Of a stretch of DNA of 64,000 bases, positions 1 through 9,802 are shown piece by piece (the stretch's first letter is position 1; each line of letters starts with the position of its first letter). The DNA comes from Bacillus sp. SORGH_AS_0510 (GTDB lineage: Bacteria; Bacillota; Bacilli; Bacillales; Cytobacillaceae). The notes beneath the pieces are model-generated. The model did no database searches. It had not been told where the DNA came from and was given only the letters and a program-made list of their open reading frames with translations. Position numbers and translations under genes: made by a program. The stretch covers positions 2,484,001 through 2,548,000 of the forward strand of contig NZ_JAUTAU010000001.1 of assembly GCF_030818775.1 (NCBI RefSeq), written 5' to 3'.

Positions 1-522
1 TAGTGCCTCTTGGACTGCATTGATGGAGTCCTTATCAGCAGGTTTATTAATTTCTCCATTACTGACGGGCTGAAATTGGCCTTTTTGATAAATGACGTCT
101 TTAATCGTGTTAGGGAATTTGTCGCTCTCTACTCTATTAAGAACCACACAAGCAACAGCCACTTTTCCTTGATAAGGCTCGATTTCTGCTTCTGCTCTTA
201 CTAATCTTGCTAGTAAATCAATTTCGTGCTTTGAGTAACCTTGTGTTATTTCAGGTTGATCTGAAGGGCTCTCCTTTTCAACTGAAACTATTTCAGGTGA
301 CTCGGTAATTCCCTCAGATTTACTAGTATGAACAGTTTGTCCAACATATATTAAATCAATATTTTTAATTTGTGGGTTCAGCCGTGAAAGTTCTTGTAAG
401 CTAAGATGATGTTCCTTGGCTATTTGTGTCATAGTATCTCCGCTTTTAACAGTGTAAGCAAAAGTGGGAGAAGCAAATAAGAGTGAAGCTACTACAGTAA
501 GTGCTGAGATTATTTTTTTCAT
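1..522 (-). CDS. LysM / SleB-type cell wall hydrolase, partial
   Basis: This is the first 174 codons of a minus-strand gene that runs off the left edge. A hydrophobic signal peptide (about residues 1-22, ending SPTFA) is followed by a LysM peptidoglycan-binding domain (about 23-66, with YTVKSGDT and a closing VGQTV). A Glu/Ser/Pro-rich linker leads into a SleB-type hydrolase_2 domain from about residue 105, with RAEAE carrying the presumed catalytic Glu and then PYQGKVAVACVVLNRV. The family cleaves cortex or vegetative peptidoglycan outside the membrane, and the LysM arrangement resembles YkvT/CwlJ-like spore proteins. The ATG at 522 has AGGAGGG upstream. The C-terminus is outside the window, so completeness is unknown. 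The sleB-like gene at 20.2 kb is a paralogue with a different binding domain. Confidence 0.85.
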   Translation of the reverse strand, partial: MKKIISALTVVASLLFASPTFAYTVKSGDTMTQIAKEHHLSLQELSRLNPQIKNIDLIYVGQTVHTSKSEGITESPEIVSVEKESPSDQPEITQGYSKHEIDLLARLVRAEAEIEPYQGKVAVACVVLNRVESDKFPNTIKDVIYQKGQFQPVSNGEINKPADKDSINAVQEAL

Positions 523-668
523 CGTTCATTTCCCTCCTAGTTGATTTCACATGATTCTCTTATTAGTTTCTATTTCTATGAAAAAGAACAATAGATTAGT
601 ATTACAGTTTCGTAACAAGAGAAAAAAATAGGGAAATAGAATAAGGAGAAATAGATTTCAATTGAAGC

Positions 669-702
669 AAAAAAATAACCCTCTCTAATAGTGAGAGGGT
701 TA
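669..702 (-). terminator. Rho-independent terminator of serC
   Basis: Read on the minus strand, AACCCTCTCA and its complement around a short loop form a GC-containing stem directly after the serC stop, followed by a run of T residues (plus-strand A run at 669-675). Confidence 0.8.
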
Positions 703-708
703 TATTTA

Positions 709-1806
709 CTAGGAATTTTTTGTTTGGAAATCAATCATAAACTCACTGAATGCCTTGCATGCCTCAATTGGTACAGCATTGTATGCAGAGACACGGCATC
801 CACCGATTGATCGGTGACCACTTATTCCAACAAATCCTTCTGATTTAGCACGTTCTAAAAATTTCATTTCTAGTTCTTCTGATTCTAAGTTAAAGGTTAT
901 ATTCATTAGTGATCGACTTTCTGGAACTGCATGACCAGCATAAAAACCATTACTTGTGTCAATTACATCATAAATAAATTTTGCTTTTTGTTCATTCTGA
1001 TTTGATATGGCAGTTAATCCACCTAATTGACGAACCCAGTTAAGCACCTCTCCTAACATGTAAATCCCAAAAGTTGGAGGTGTGTTATATAGTGAATTAT
1101 TTTTAGCGTGTGTACTATATTTTAACATCGTTGGAATAGAAGTATTGGCTTGCTCTAATAGGTCTTTTCGAATGATAACCACTGTTACGCCTGAAGGACC
1201 CAAATTCTTCTGTGCGCCAGCGTAGATAAGAGCAAACTTATTTACATCAATCGGCTTTGAAAGAATATCACTCGACATGTCTGCAATTAGTGGAACATTT
1301 CCACTATCAGGGAAGTTTTTCCATTGTGTACCGTAAATAGTATTGTTGGATGTAAGGTGTAAATAGGAATCCTCAGCATGGTATTTTATATGTTCAACGT
1401 TAGGAATACTTCGGTAATTTCCTTCCTTAGTGGAAGCTGCATGATAGACATCCCCAAATAACTTAGCCTCTGAGAAGGCCTTTTCAGACCAAGATCCTGT
1501 CATAATGTAACTTGCTTTATACCCAGGCTTTAAAAAGTTCATAGGAATCATTGAAAATTGAAGACTTGCTCCTCCTTGGAGGAAGAGAACTTCATAGGAA
1601 TCAGGGATTAATAACAATTCTTTTAAACTGTTGATTGCTTGATTATGTACTTCTTCATAGGTGTGGCTTCGATGGCTTAACTCCATGACAGACATCCCTG
1701 TACCACGAAAATCAATCAGTTCTGCTTGAGCTTTTTCTAAAACAGAAAACGGTAAAGCGGACGGACCTGCATTAAAATTATAGGTACGGTGTACTTGCAA
1801 TTTCAT
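709..1806 (-). CDS. serC: Phosphoserine aminotransferase
   Basis: This 365-residue PLP enzyme transfers the amino group of glutamate to 3-phosphohydroxypyruvate in cytosolic serine biosynthesis, and to the 4-phosphothreonine precursor in PLP synthesis. The N-terminal YNFNAGPSALP motif is diagnostic. The PLP-binding lysine is in GAQKNLGPSG (about residue 200), and the C-terminal GHRSIGGCRVSAYNA motif is intact. Length is normal for the family (about 360). The ATG at 1806 follows a TGAGGT-like ribosome-binding site. The gene stands alone here, without serA, and ends in a strong terminator. Confidence 0.95.
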   Translation of the reverse strand: MKLQVHRTYNFNAGPSALPFSVLEKAQAELIDFRGTGMSVMELSHRSHTYEEVHNQAINSLKELLLIPDSYEVLFLQGGASLQFSMIPMNFLKPGYKASYIMTGSWSEKAFSEAKLFGDVYHAASTKEGNYRSIPNVEHIKYHAEDSYLHLTSNNTIYGTQWKNFPDSGNVPLIADMSSDILSKPIDVNKFALIYAGAQKNLGPSGVTVVIIRKDLLEQANTSIPTMLKYSTHAKNNSLYNTPPTFGIYMLGEVLNWVRQLGGLTAISNQNEQKAKFIYDVIDTSNGFYAGHAVPESRSLMNITFNLESEELEMKFLERAKSEGFVGISGHRSIGGCRVSAYNAVPIEACKAFSEFMIDFQTKNS

Positions 1807-2271
1807 TTACCTCACTCCATTTTTCGTTTATTTGACTATAACATATTTTTGGAAAATTTAAATAATAAAAATTTTAACGCTTTAAAGAAAATATGTAAAT
1901 AAATATTATAAATGCGCATTAATTCATAATGAAATTCCCAAAAAGGTAAATATTAATACTTGAATACAATGAGGAGGAACTGAAACATGGATATTTTTTA
2001 GTGAGTTAAGGGGATCTTTGAAAAAAGTTAAAATTATTTCAATTTTTCATTATATACTTTACAAAATTTCAGTAATTTTAAAATAAAGTGAATGTTATTA
2101 CATGAAAACATTATTATGTGAAAAAAATGAAAACATCTCGAAAAAATATTTTACATTTTTTCATTTAGTACTTAACATTTGTTCAATCTGTATGTTATAT
2201 TAGTTCTGTTCTTAAAAATGTAAGCGCAACATTTTTTCATCAAGATTAAATACATCATGACGGAGGAAAGT
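1807..2271. other. Intergenic region between divergent serC and nupC
   Basis: These 465 AT-rich bases separate the two divergent genes. They contain a probable SigA promoter and a cre-like sequence for nupC (listed separately). At 1987 a well-placed GAGGAGG precedes a four-codon ORF (ATG GAT ATT TTT TAG), too short to call as a gene. I see no RNA gene or conserved protein remnant here. Confidence 0.6.
2172..2201 (+). promoter_or_regulatory. Probable SigA promoter of nupC
   Basis: TTAACA at 2172-2177 and TATATT at 2196-2201 are separated by 18 bases and lie about 70 bases before the nupC start. A cre-like half, TGTAAGCGCAACA at 2219-2231, sits just downstream of the expected transcription start. 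That is where CcpA would block transcription, but the match to the cre consensus is incomplete in its right half. Confidence 0.45.
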
Positions 2272-3450
2272 ATGAAATACATCATTGCTATCATTGGTTT
2301 ACTAATTGTTTTTGCACTTGCCTATGTTGCAAGTAATAACCGAAAAAATATTAAAATTAAGCCTATCATTATAATGGTTGTTATTCAAATCATATTAGCT
2401 TGGCTATTATTAAATACAAAATTCGGATTAGTATTAGTAAAAGGCTTTGCAGATATTTTTACAAAGTTATTAGAGTATGCGGCCAGCGGAATTTCATTTG
2501 TCTTTGGCGGACTAGCAAATAAAGGAGAAATGTCGTTCTTCCTTGAAGTATTGCTGCCAATCGTATTTATTTCAGTATTAATTGGGATTCTACAGCATTT
2601 CAAAATACTTCCTTTTATTATGAAAGGAATTGGATTATTGCTAAGCAAGATTAATGGAATGGGGAAATTAGAGTCTTATAATGCAGTTGCATCTGCAATT
2701 GTTGGACAATCTGAAGTATTTATTACTGTAAAAAAACAGCTTGGCCAGTTACAGCCACATCGTTTATACACATTATGTGCTTCAGCCATGTCAACTGTTT
2801 CTATGTCTATTGTCGGTGCTTATATGACAATGATTGAACCTAGATATGTTGTTACTGCCTTAGTTATTAACTTATTTGGCGGATTCATTATTTCATCTAT
2901 TATTAATCCGTATACGGTGTCAGAAAGTGAAGATATTCTTGTTATTCAAGAAGAAAAACAAAGCTTTTTCGAAATGATAGGGGAGTACATCATTGATGGT
3001 TTTAAAGTTGCCATCATTGTTGGTGCCATGTTAATTGGATTTGTTGCTTTAATGGCTGGAATCAATAACGTTTTCGATTTAATTTTCGGGATTTCCTTCC
3101 AAGAAATTTTAGGATATATCTTTGCACCAGTGGCAATTATCATGGGTGTCCCATTATCTGAAGCAGTTAGTGCGGGTGGAATTATGGCGACGAAGTTAGT
3201 AACGAATGAATTTGTTGCCATGATGGATTTAGCAAAGATACAGGAAAACTTTACGCCAAGGACGTTAGGTATTATTTCTGTGTTCTTAGTTTCATTTGCA
3301 AACTTCTCTTCTATCGGTATCATTTCTGGTGCGGTTAAGAGCTTGAATGAAAAACAAGGAAATGCTGTTGCCCGTTTTGGCTTAAAGCTATTGTTTGGAG
3401 CAACTTTAGTAAGTATTTTATCATCTGTAATTGTAAGTATTGTTTTATAA
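2272..3450 (+). CDS. nupC: Concentrative nucleoside transporter NupC
   Basis: A 392-residue CNT-family permease that imports nucleosides with protons or sodium across the cytoplasmic membrane. The sequence alternates hydrophobic helices and carries the family motifs [11 protein letters not shown] (about 142-152), with the conserved substrate-contacting Q and E, and a second conserved block near [21 protein letters not shown] (about 298-318). An ATG lies 15 bases upstream at 2257, but the CGGAGGAAAG ribosome-binding site falls between the two, so ATG 2272 is the start. The gene is monocistronic, ending in a terminator. In Bacillus, nucleoside uptake is commonly under CcpA control, which fits the cre-like sequence upstream. 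Confidence 0.92.
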   Translation: MKYIIAIIGLLIVFALAYVASNNRKNIKIKPIIIMVVIQIILAWLLLNTKFGLVLVKGFADIFTKLLEYAASGISFVFGGLANKGEMSFFLEVLLPIVFISVLIGILQHFKILPFIMKGIGLLLSKINGMGKLESYNAVASAIVGQSEVFITVKKQLGQLQPHRLYTLCASAMSTVSMSIVGAYMTMIEPRYVVTALVINLFGGFIISSIINPYTVSESEDILVIQEEKQSFFEMIGEYIIDGFKVAIIVGAMLIGFVALMAGINNVFDLIFGISFQEILGYIFAPVAIIMGVPLSEAVSAGGIMATKLVTNEFVAMMDLAKIQENFTPRTLGIISVFLVSFANFSSIGIISGAVKSLNEKQGNAVARFGLKLLFGATLVSILSSVIVSIVL

Positions 3451-3456
3451 CTTAAG

Positions 3457-3507
3457 AAAGCAATTTCTATACTAGATGTGTGTAGGAATTGCTTTTTCAT
3501 TTTTTTG
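3457..3507 (+). terminator. Terminator of nupC
   Basis: AAAGCAATTTCTATA and TGTAGGAATTGCTTT form an imperfect stem shortly after the nupC stop, followed by a T-rich run through 3507. Confidence 0.75.
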
Positions 3508-3524
3508 AAGGAGGGTAAAGGTGT

Positions 3525-4142
3525 ATGAGTTTTGTTGGTTTGTTCCTTTCTGGCGCAGTATTATTTTTAAACAGTCTCATGCTATTAGGAAAAGCAGAAG
3601 CAAAAAGTGTGGGTATTTTTAATATATTTGTAGGAACGATACAAATAATAATCCCAACCTATTTAATGGTTATATCTGGTCAAAATCATTGGGATCTTTT
3701 TAATGTAGCTTCCATTTTTTTATTTGGCTTAACTTACTTATACGTTGGAGTTACGGTATTAAGGGGCATGGACGGCAGCGGTCTTGGATGGTTTAGTTTA
3801 TGGGTAGCCATAATTGGAGTCGTCTATACTTTTACATCTATAATTCAATTCCATAATGTGGTCAATGCCTTAACTTGGGGAATGTGGGCATTTTTATGGT
3901 TTCTGTTCTTTTTATCAAATGCTCTTAATAAAAAAATTGACCATTATATAGGTATGGTGGCCTTTGTTCAATCGTGGGTAACATTGACTTTACCGGCTAT
4001 ACTTTACTTTCTTGGTGTTTGGGATACACCAGTAATGAACCAAATCTGGTTTTATGTATTAATGATAGCTATTTTCTCTTTCATATTAGGAATTTTCAAA
4101 ACTAAATTAACAATTAATAAACATATTACTCAATATAATTAA
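3525..4142 (+). CDS. AmiS/UreI-family channel
   Basis: A 205-residue integral membrane protein with six to seven hydrophobic helices. MSFVGLFLSGAVLFLNSLMLLG at the N-terminus and later aromatic-rich helices (TWGMWAFLWFLFF) are characteristic of the AmiS/UreI family of proton-gated urea or short-chain amide channels. The C-terminal extension past residue 180 is somewhat longer than minimal members. GAAGGAGGG lies upstream of the ATG at 3525. There is no urease or amidase gene nearby, so whether it moves urea, acetamide or something else cannot be read from context. Confidence 0.82.
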   Translation: MSFVGLFLSGAVLFLNSLMLLGKAEAKSVGIFNIFVGTIQIIIPTYLMVISGQNHWDLFNVASIFLFGLTYLYVGVTVLRGMDGSGLGWFSLWVAIIGVVYTFTSIIQFHNVVNALTWGMWAFLWFLFFLSNALNKKIDHYIGMVAFVQSWVTLTLPAILYFLGVWDTPVMNQIWFYVLMIAIFSFILGIFKTKLTINKHITQYN

Positions 4143-4163
4143 ATTAACGATAAACCCAATAGC

Positions 4164-4193
4164 AAAAAACCGAGGTTTCATTCTCGGTTTTTT
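4164..4193. terminator. Bidirectional terminator
   Basis: AAAAAACCGAG and CTCGGTTTTTT form a symmetric hairpin between the converging AmiS/UreI gene and the epimerase operon, with T runs in both directions. Confidence 0.85.
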
Positions 4194-4208
4194 ACTATAT
4201 AAGCATAT

Positions 4209-5219
4209 TTATTCTTTTAGATGATATTCCTTATACCATTCAACGAACTGCTCCAACCCTTTTTCCAGCGGGGTAGAGGGTGAGAATCCGACATCTTTCT
4301 GCAAGCTACAAATATCAGCGTAGGTTACTTTTACGTCTCCTGGTTCTATGGGCAAAAATTCAACCTTTGCCTTTTTTCCTATAAGCTTCTCTAATATCTG
4401 AACAAATTTCAATAAATTCACTGGATTATTGTTGCCAATGTTATATATTCGGTAGGGGGCATAGCTGGAGCTTGGGTCAGGATTGTTTCTATCCCAATAG
4501 ATATTGGGTTTAGGAGGATGATCAATAAGTCTAATCATCCCTTCAACAATATCATCAATAAAAGTAAAGTCTCTACTCATGTCACCTTGATTAAACACCT
4601 TAATTGGCTTTCCTTCGAAAATGTTTTTGGTAAAAGAGTAATATGCCATATCTGGTCTACCCCAAGGCCCGTATACTGTAAAAAAGCGGAGCCCAGTTGT
4701 AGGGATATTATATAAATGGCTATACGTATGTGCCATTAATTCATTAGCTTTTTTTGTAGCAGCATACATACTAATAGGATGGTCAACGGAGTCTTTCGGT
4801 GAGAAAGGAATATTTGTATTGGCACCATAAACGGAACTTGACGAGGCATAAATTAAATGGTCTACCGGGTAGTCTCTGCAAGCCTCTAATACATTTAAGA
4901 AACCCATGAGATTGGATTGAACATATGCATGAGGGTTCTTAAGGCTATACCGAACTCCGGCTTGAGCTGCTAAGTTAAAAACAATTCGGATAGAATGTTC
5001 TGCAAGTAGTTGTTTTAATGATGCCAGGTCTCCTAAGTCCATTTTATAGAATGTAAAATTGGGATGATTCTCTAATAATTTGATTCGCTTTTTCTTTAAA
5101 TCCACATCATAATATTCATTTAGATTATCTAGCCCAATAACATGATAATTTTCAGTCAACAAACGTTTAGAGAGATGAAACCCAATAAATCCTGCCGCTC
5201 CTGTCACTAAAATATTCAT
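4209..5219 (-). CDS. NAD-dependent nucleotide-sugar epimerase (UDP-glucuronate 4-epimerase-like)
   Basis: A 336-residue extended SDR-family enzyme. The Rossmann motif GAAGFIG is at residues 7-13, the catalytic YxxxK is in MYAATKKA (about residue 152), and SSSSVYG precedes it. [12 protein letters not shown] and the [11 protein letters not shown] block match the CapI/LspL group that interconverts UDP-glucuronate and UDP-galacturonate. It is the last gene of a three-gene minus-strand operon and its ATG overlaps the upstream stop by four bases (ATGA), indicating translational coupling. By recalled analogy to the B. subtilis ytcABC genes, it may supply a sugar precursor for a spore-surface glycan. 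Exact sugar specificity is inferred. Confidence 0.85.
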   Translation of the reverse strand: MNILVTGAAGFIGFHLSKRLLTENYHVIGLDNLNEYYDVDLKKKRIKLLENHPNFTFYKMDLGDLASLKQLLAEHSIRIVFNLAAQAGVRYSLKNPHAYVQSNLMGFLNVLEACRDYPVDHLIYASSSSVYGANTNIPFSPKDSVDHPISMYAATKKANELMAHTYSHLYNIPTTGLRFFTVYGPWGRPDMAYYSFTKNIFEGKPIKVFNQGDMSRDFTFIDDIVEGMIRLIDHPPKPNIYWDRNNPDPSSSYAPYRIYNIGNNNPVNLLKFVQILEKLIGKKAKVEFLPIEPGDVKVTYADICSLQKDVGFSPSTPLEKGLEQFVEWYKEYHLKE

Positions 5220-6616
5220 TTTCTTCGATCCGAGCCCTTTTTACTTTTCAAATCCTTTTTATGCTCTTGTCCCTTTTTTCGTTCATGATCTTTTTTTCGA
5301 TTCGAATCCTTTTTTTGACTAGACACTTTTTTATGATCATGGTCTTTCTTTTTATTGTTCTCCTTTTTACGATCATGCCCTTTTTTGCGATCGTGTACTT
5401 TTTTACTGCTCCGAGTTTTCTTTGAATTACTTAAATTATCGTTAGTGCCTTGTTCATTTATTAGTGGGATAGGTGACTTTGTCCATTCCTCATGTGTTTT
5501 TGGGTCCATTTCTTTTACTTGTTCGAGAAATGAATCCAAGAAACCTCTTTCATGAAGGTTTTGAAATAACTCAATAGGTCTTTCTTGTACTCTTGAGAAT
5601 GAGTACACATGATCGACTAATTTAAATCCATTATTAGTTACAATAATATGCCTAAGTGGGGCATCGATTTGTTTAAAACCATTCTTTTTCATGGTGGTTA
5701 AAATGTCAAGTAGTCTTCTAGCTATGTCATTTGAAAGACTAGATTGCTTTTTTAGAAAAGTGTTTAAATCAGGCCCTACTAGATATTCCATTAAGACATA
5801 ATTGGAACCTGTTTCGTACACTTTGGGAATGAACGGTAATTTTTGATTAGACATTAGTACCTCTTTTTCTTGCTTTGCATGTTCAGGTTTTCCGTAAATT
5901 TTTACACATTTATCTTCAGCAACACGGTATACAGCTCCTTGGTGCCCTGAACCAATTAGTGTTTGGGTTACGGAACTTTCGACTTTAACCCCTTTACCTG
6001 ATCCACCTGAATAAACAGGAATGTTCTTGTAGTCAAAACTGTTTTCGTTGAAGTATTTTTGCCATGTTTCAAAAGTTTCCGGCTCTAGCTTTTTCACTTG
6101 GGATAAAAATGATTCTTTTAACAAGATAATATTTAAATCTCGCAATAATTTTAGTGGAATTGGGTGATTTCGTTTGAAGGCATTTACATGATCAATCAAT
6201 TTCAGTTCTTCATTTTCAAGGACGAAAATATGTCTTAAAGGTGCATCTAGCATCGTAAATTTAGTCTTTTTCATTTCTCTTAACACATCAAGAAGTTTTT
6301 TGGTGATGGATTCAGGAATATACGTACAGTTTCTAAGGTATTCTTTCAACGTTGGGGCATTAAAGTACTCCATTTCGATAAAGTTTGAACCTGTTTTAAA
6401 TACTCTAGGAAAAAAGGATAAATGTTGTCCGGCTTTAAGAGCTTCTGCTTCCATCTTTGCTTGCAAAGGATCTGTGTATATTTTTACACACTTTTCTTCT
6501 GAAATTTTGAAAACAGCACCTTGAGCACCCATTCCGATTAGTGGATAGTCTGTTGGGTTATCAATTTCTAAAGTTTTCAATCCTTTTGTTACTTTTATTG
6601 ATTTATAATCTGCCAT
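5216..6616 (-). CDS. Tandem kinase-like protein with lysine-rich hexapeptide repeat tail
   Basis: A 466-residue protein made of two similar kinase-like modules (about 15-200 and 210-395) plus a very basic tail (about 397-466). Each module has a glycine loop ([20 protein letters not shown]), a candidate ATP-anchoring lysine (CVKIY), a DAPLRHI segment where HRD normally lies, and a metal-binding-like Asp in LIDHV or LVDHV. The usual catalytic-loop Asn is not obvious, so activity is uncertain. The tail is twelve consecutive six-residue units ending in KK or RK (for example [18 protein letters not shown]), resembling the repeats of CotG-like spore coat proteins. It is flanked by a glycosyltransferase and a sugar epimerase, which suggests a spore coat or outer-layer role. 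The two modules resemble YrzF-type proteins. Function is inferred. Confidence 0.75.
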   Translation of the reverse strand: MADYKSIKVTKGLKTLEIDNPTDYPLIGMGAQGAVFKISEEKCVKIYTDPLQAKMEAEALKAGQHLSFFPRVFKTGSNFIEMEYFNAPTLKEYLRNCTYIPESITKKLLDVLREMKKTKFTMLDAPLRHIFVLENEELKLIDHVNAFKRNHPIPLKLLRDLNIILLKESFLSQVKKLEPETFETWQKYFNENSFDYKNIPVYSGGSGKGVKVESSVTQTLIGSGHQGAVYRVAEDKCVKIYGKPEHAKQEKEVLMSNQKLPFIPKVYETGSNYVLMEYLVGPDLNTFLKKQSSLSNDIARRLLDILTTMKKNGFKQIDAPLRHIIVTNNGFKLVDHVYSFSRVQERPIELFQNLHERGFLDSFLEQVKEMDPKTHEEWTKSPIPLINEQGTNDNLSNSKKTRSSKKVHDRKKGHDRKKENNKKKDHDHKKVSSQKKDSNRKKDHERKKGQEHKKDLKSKKGSDRRK

Positions 6617-6618
6617 TA

Positions 6619-7680
6619 CTATCCTCCTATCAGTAGTTCATCATAATATTTTGCTTGTAAAAGTAGCTGCTGTTTAGAGTCAAAGAGGGTTTCAACTTTT
6701 TTACGTGCAGCTATTGTATAGGTTTCCCATAGTTGTCTATTGGTGAGCATAAACTCAAGGCCAGCGGCTAGCTCCTCCACATTATTTTCCTTTACTAAGA
6801 ATCCTTCTTGCTTATGTGTGATTAGTTCTGGAATGCCTGCGTGGAAAGTGGAGAGTACTGGTACACCGAGTGCCATTGCTTCCTTTAATGTATTCGGAAT
6901 ACCTTCTACATCTCCATTAGCCGCTTCTAAACTAGCAGCGCAGAATAGATCTGCATTTGACATATACTCTCTAACTTTGTCTTTATGAAGCTGATTTAAT
7001 AAACGAAATGAATCCCCCAGTTTTAGTTGCTCGCTTAAAGAAATAAGTTCTTCCTGTAGTTCTCCTCCTCCAATAATGGTTAAAGTAGCACTAGGAAATT
7101 TATCTTTTATTTTTTGAAAGGCTTTTAGTAAAATATGATGTCCCTTTTTTTCTACTAATCTACCTACAGAAAGTATATTTTGTGAACCCTCAGGACTCGG
7201 TGGACGGTAATGGTATTTACTGAGGTCAACCCCTCCGTACAACACCCTGATTTTTTCTGGAGGACATCCCCAGGCAATGATCCGATCAGCTAAATATTGG
7301 CAAACTGGAAAAAAACGCTCTCCTTGATTAAAAAGCATCTTCATATTTTCTAAGTAACCGACAGGCTGATTTGCTAGGGTTGCATCTCGGCCTCGAATAC
7401 TGGTGACTAAAGGGAGGTTTGTTGCTTCCTTAAAAGGAAGGAGCAAAATACCCAGTTGGCCGTGGTGTGCATGTAAAAGTGAGATATCATTTTTTTTAAT
7501 GTAATCTTTTGGGGAAAAAATTTCATTGAGATAATGGACTTTTTTATTTAAGAGAGAAATGTCGGTCATGTATTTGGGTTGACGAACCAGATGAATGTAA
7601 TCATATCCTGGGACCTCACGTATTTGTGAAATATATTGAGTCGGATCTACTCTTAAATTTAAATGTAGAGCTTTTGGCAA
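6619..7680 (-). CDS. Family 4 glycosyltransferase (CotSA/YtcC-like)
   Basis: A 353-residue GT-B retaining glycosyltransferase. The C-terminal domain shows SVGRLVEKKGHHILLKAF (donor-site start, about 168) and the E-x7-E element in EGIPNTLKEAMALGVPVLST (about 262). The N-terminal domain contains LLHAHHGQLG. It would transfer an activated sugar to a cytoplasmic acceptor. The start is TTG at 7680, with AAAGGAGA eight bases upstream and no in-frame ATG nearby. It is the first gene of the operon, two bases from the kinase-like gene. Similar glycosyltransferases are spore coat proteins in B. subtilis, but the acceptor here is unknown. Confidence 0.85.
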   Translation of the reverse strand: MPKALHLNLRVDPTQYISQIREVPGYDYIHLVRQPKYMTDISLLNKKVHYLNEIFSPKDYIKKNDISLLHAHHGQLGILLLPFKEATNLPLVTSIRGRDATLANQPVGYLENMKMLFNQGERFFPVCQYLADRIIAWGCPPEKIRVLYGGVDLSKYHYRPPSPEGSQNILSVGRLVEKKGHHILLKAFQKIKDKFPSATLTIIGGGELQEELISLSEQLKLGDSFRLLNQLHKDKVREYMSNADLFCAASLEAANGDVEGIPNTLKEAMALGVPVLSTFHAGIPELITHKQEGFLVKENNVEELAAGLEFMLTNRQLWETYTIAARKKVETLFDSKQQLLLQAKYYDELLIGG

Positions 7681-8310
7681 ATATGTCGTCTCCTTTCAAT
7701 ATCATCTATAGACTTTCGAGCCGGCTTCATCATAGGTTATTCAATGTTGAAAGAAGAGGCTTGGACAAATCTCACGAAAAGTATGGTATTTTTATTGGTA
7801 AATAATTAAATGAAGCGTGTAAATTGAAAATGGGGGAGCAGGAATAACACATTGGGATTAAATTGGAGATTTGTTTATGTTAAGATCCTGTTAAGTTAGA
7901 GGAAGAAGCACACATTAATTTTTTCCAAGAATAAAATGGGTTTACAACATGCTTATAAGAATCATAATTTTTATACATAGATACATTAATTAATATAATA
8001 TTCTGAAATTTTGTTGACGGGTTCACTCAAACTATTTATAATATTCACTAATAGAAAATATCAATAACTTACAAATTGATAATTTGTACATAATCAAGGT
8101 CAGGTAATAATGCTGTGAAAAGATAACCTCTTTTCATGTTCCATTAAACCGTACAACCGTGATTACGTCGAATGAGCTCATGGATTGTCATGTTCATTTT
8201 ACGTTTTCATGTCTTGTCCGGTTTTTTATTTTTATCTTGGTTACACTTCTTAGAACTCTTACAAGTTAAGTGTTCTAGAATTCTATAAAAATATATGAGG
8301 AGGAAACAAT
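7681..8310. other. Intergenic region upstream of the amino-acid ABC operon
   Basis: These 630 bases lie between divergent operons. I found no conserved ORF, tRNA or clear riboswitch. Near the right end, CTTACAAGTTAAG, flanked by TAGAAC and GTTCTA (about 8249-8277), makes a small dyad just before the ABC operon that could be an operator or leader hairpin. The rest is AT-rich and unassigned. Confidence 0.5.
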
Positions 8311-9123
8311 TTGAAAAAGTATTTATTCATTTTAATTACCATGATTTTTATGCTCGCTGGTTGTGGAACGAGTAATGAAAGTTCAGGCTCAGTTGAAAAG
8401 TCCAAGAAAAATCAAGAGGATACTGGAATACTAGCAAAAATTAAAGAAGATGGCGTAATCGATATTGGGATTGAGGGAGTATATCCTCCTTTTAACTACT
8501 TTGACAAGGATAATAAGTTAATAGGGTTTGATGTAGATATAGCAAATGAAATAACCAAAAGAATGGGCGTAAAGCCAAATTATGTTCCTACCCCTTGGGA
8601 TACCATTATTGGTGGATTGCTTACTAAAAAATATGACATCATCTTATCTAGTATGGCCATCACAGATGAAAGAAAACAAAAGGTAGATTTTACAGAACCA
8701 TATTATCATACAGGAGCTCAATTATTTATCAATAAGGATAATAAAGGTATAAAGGACCCTGAAAAAGACATCAAAGGAAAGAAAATAGGAGTGGCAATTG
8801 GAACAACATTTGAAGAAAAAGCTACAGAACTAGGTGCAAATGTAACCACATATAAAAGCGATCTATTAACATTTCAAGATCTAGCTAATAAACGTGTTGA
8901 TGGTGTACTGACAGATAAAGCTGTGGGATCGCGTTTAATAAAGGAACAAAATTATCCATTCAAACCAGTAGGAGATATGCTTCTAAAAGATGCTGCAGGG
9001 ATTGCCTTAAATAAAAACGAAGAAGCATTAAAGGCTGAAATCAATAAACATCTTAAAGCCATGATGGAAGATGGAACATATGCAGAAATTAGTAAGAAAT
9101 GGTTTGGTGAGGATATTCGTTAA
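8311..9123 (+). CDS. Amino-acid ABC transporter substrate-binding lipoprotein
   Basis: A 270-residue type-2 periplasmic-binding-fold protein (SBP_bac_3 family). The lipobox LAGC at about residues 16-19 gives a diacylated cysteine anchor on the outer face of the membrane. VIDIGIEGVYPPFNYFD and the later MAITDERKQKVDFTEPYY are hallmarks of polar amino-acid receptors (glutamine, arginine or cystine type). The start is TTG 8311 behind GAGGAGGAAAC. It heads an operon with its permease and ATPase and is followed by a flavin dehydrogenase set, suggesting the imported amino or imino acid is the dehydrogenase substrate. Confidence 0.93.
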   Translation: MKKYLFILITMIFMLAGCGTSNESSGSVEKSKKNQEDTGILAKIKEDGVIDIGIEGVYPPFNYFDKDNKLIGFDVDIANEITKRMGVKPNYVPTPWDTIIGGLLTKKYDIILSSMAITDERKQKVDFTEPYYHTGAQLFINKDNKGIKDPEKDIKGKKIGVAIGTTFEEKATELGANVTTYKSDLLTFQDLANKRVDGVLTDKAVGSRLIKEQNYPFKPVGDMLLKDAAGIALNKNEEALKAEINKHLKAMMEDGTYAEISKKWFGEDIR

Positions 9124-9134
9124 GGGGAGATTTG

Positions 9135-9791
9135 ATGCTTGATTTTAGTTTAGTAACAAAATTTATTCCATTTATGCTCAAGGCAACAATCGTTACATTA
9201 GAACTTTCAGTCGTATCCATTTTAATTGGTTTAATCTTGGGTCTTTTCATTGCATTAATGAAAATTTCACCAATAAAAGTTTTGTCACTCTTTGCTGACT
9301 TTTATCTATGGATTATTCGCGGCACTCCAATGCTTGTCCAGTTATTTATTGTCTACTTTGGTTTACCGCAAATAGGGATAGAGCTTTCACCTTTTGTATC
9401 CTCCGTCATTGCTTTAGGAATTAACTCGGCAGCGTATATTGCTGAGATATACCGAGGTGGTATTCAATCGATACCAAGAGGGCAGGTAGAAGCAGCAGAG
9501 TCTCTTGGTATGAAATATCCAACGATTATGAAGAAAATTATTCTTCCTCAGGCTATTCGAGTTAGTGTCCCATCACTTGGAAATCAGGCTATCATGATGT
9601 TAAAAGATTCTTCTTTAGCTTCATTAGTCACTGTATCTGAACTAATGATGGTTTCACAACGATTTGCCTCGACAAATTTTGCTTTTATTGAATTTTATGT
9701 TGCTGCTGCTGGGTTTTACCTGATTATGACGACACTTTTCACCTTTATTTTAAATAAAGTGGAAGTTCGACTAAGCATTAGTGATCGCTAG
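9135..9791 (+). CDS. Amino-acid ABC transporter permease
   Basis: A 218-residue HisM/GlnP-type permease with about five membrane helices. The EAA loop reads [27 protein letters not shown] (shown here as EAAESLG then LPQAIR), about residues 116-142, which docks onto the ATPase. [19 protein letters not shown] is also characteristic. A TTG at 9132 is in frame but sits two bases from the AGGGGAGA ribosome-binding site, so ATG 9135 is preferred. The family forms homodimers in the cytoplasmic membrane. Confidence 0.92.
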   Translation: MLDFSLVTKFIPFMLKATIVTLELSVVSILIGLILGLFIALMKISPIKVLSLFADFYLWIIRGTPMLVQLFIVYFGLPQIGIELSPFVSSVIALGINSAAYIAEIYRGGIQSIPRGQVEAAESLGMKYPTIMKKIILPQAIRVSVPSLGNQAIMMLKDSSLASLVTVSELMMVSQRFASTNFAFIEFYVAAAGFYLIMTTLFTFILNKVEVRLSISDR

Positions 9792-9802
9792 GAGGAAAAA
9801 GA

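Noticed and set aside
1987..2001. Four-codon ORF with a perfect GAGGAGG site before nupC
   Set aside because: Too short to call as a gene and no conserved peptide is visible. Likely chance or remnant.
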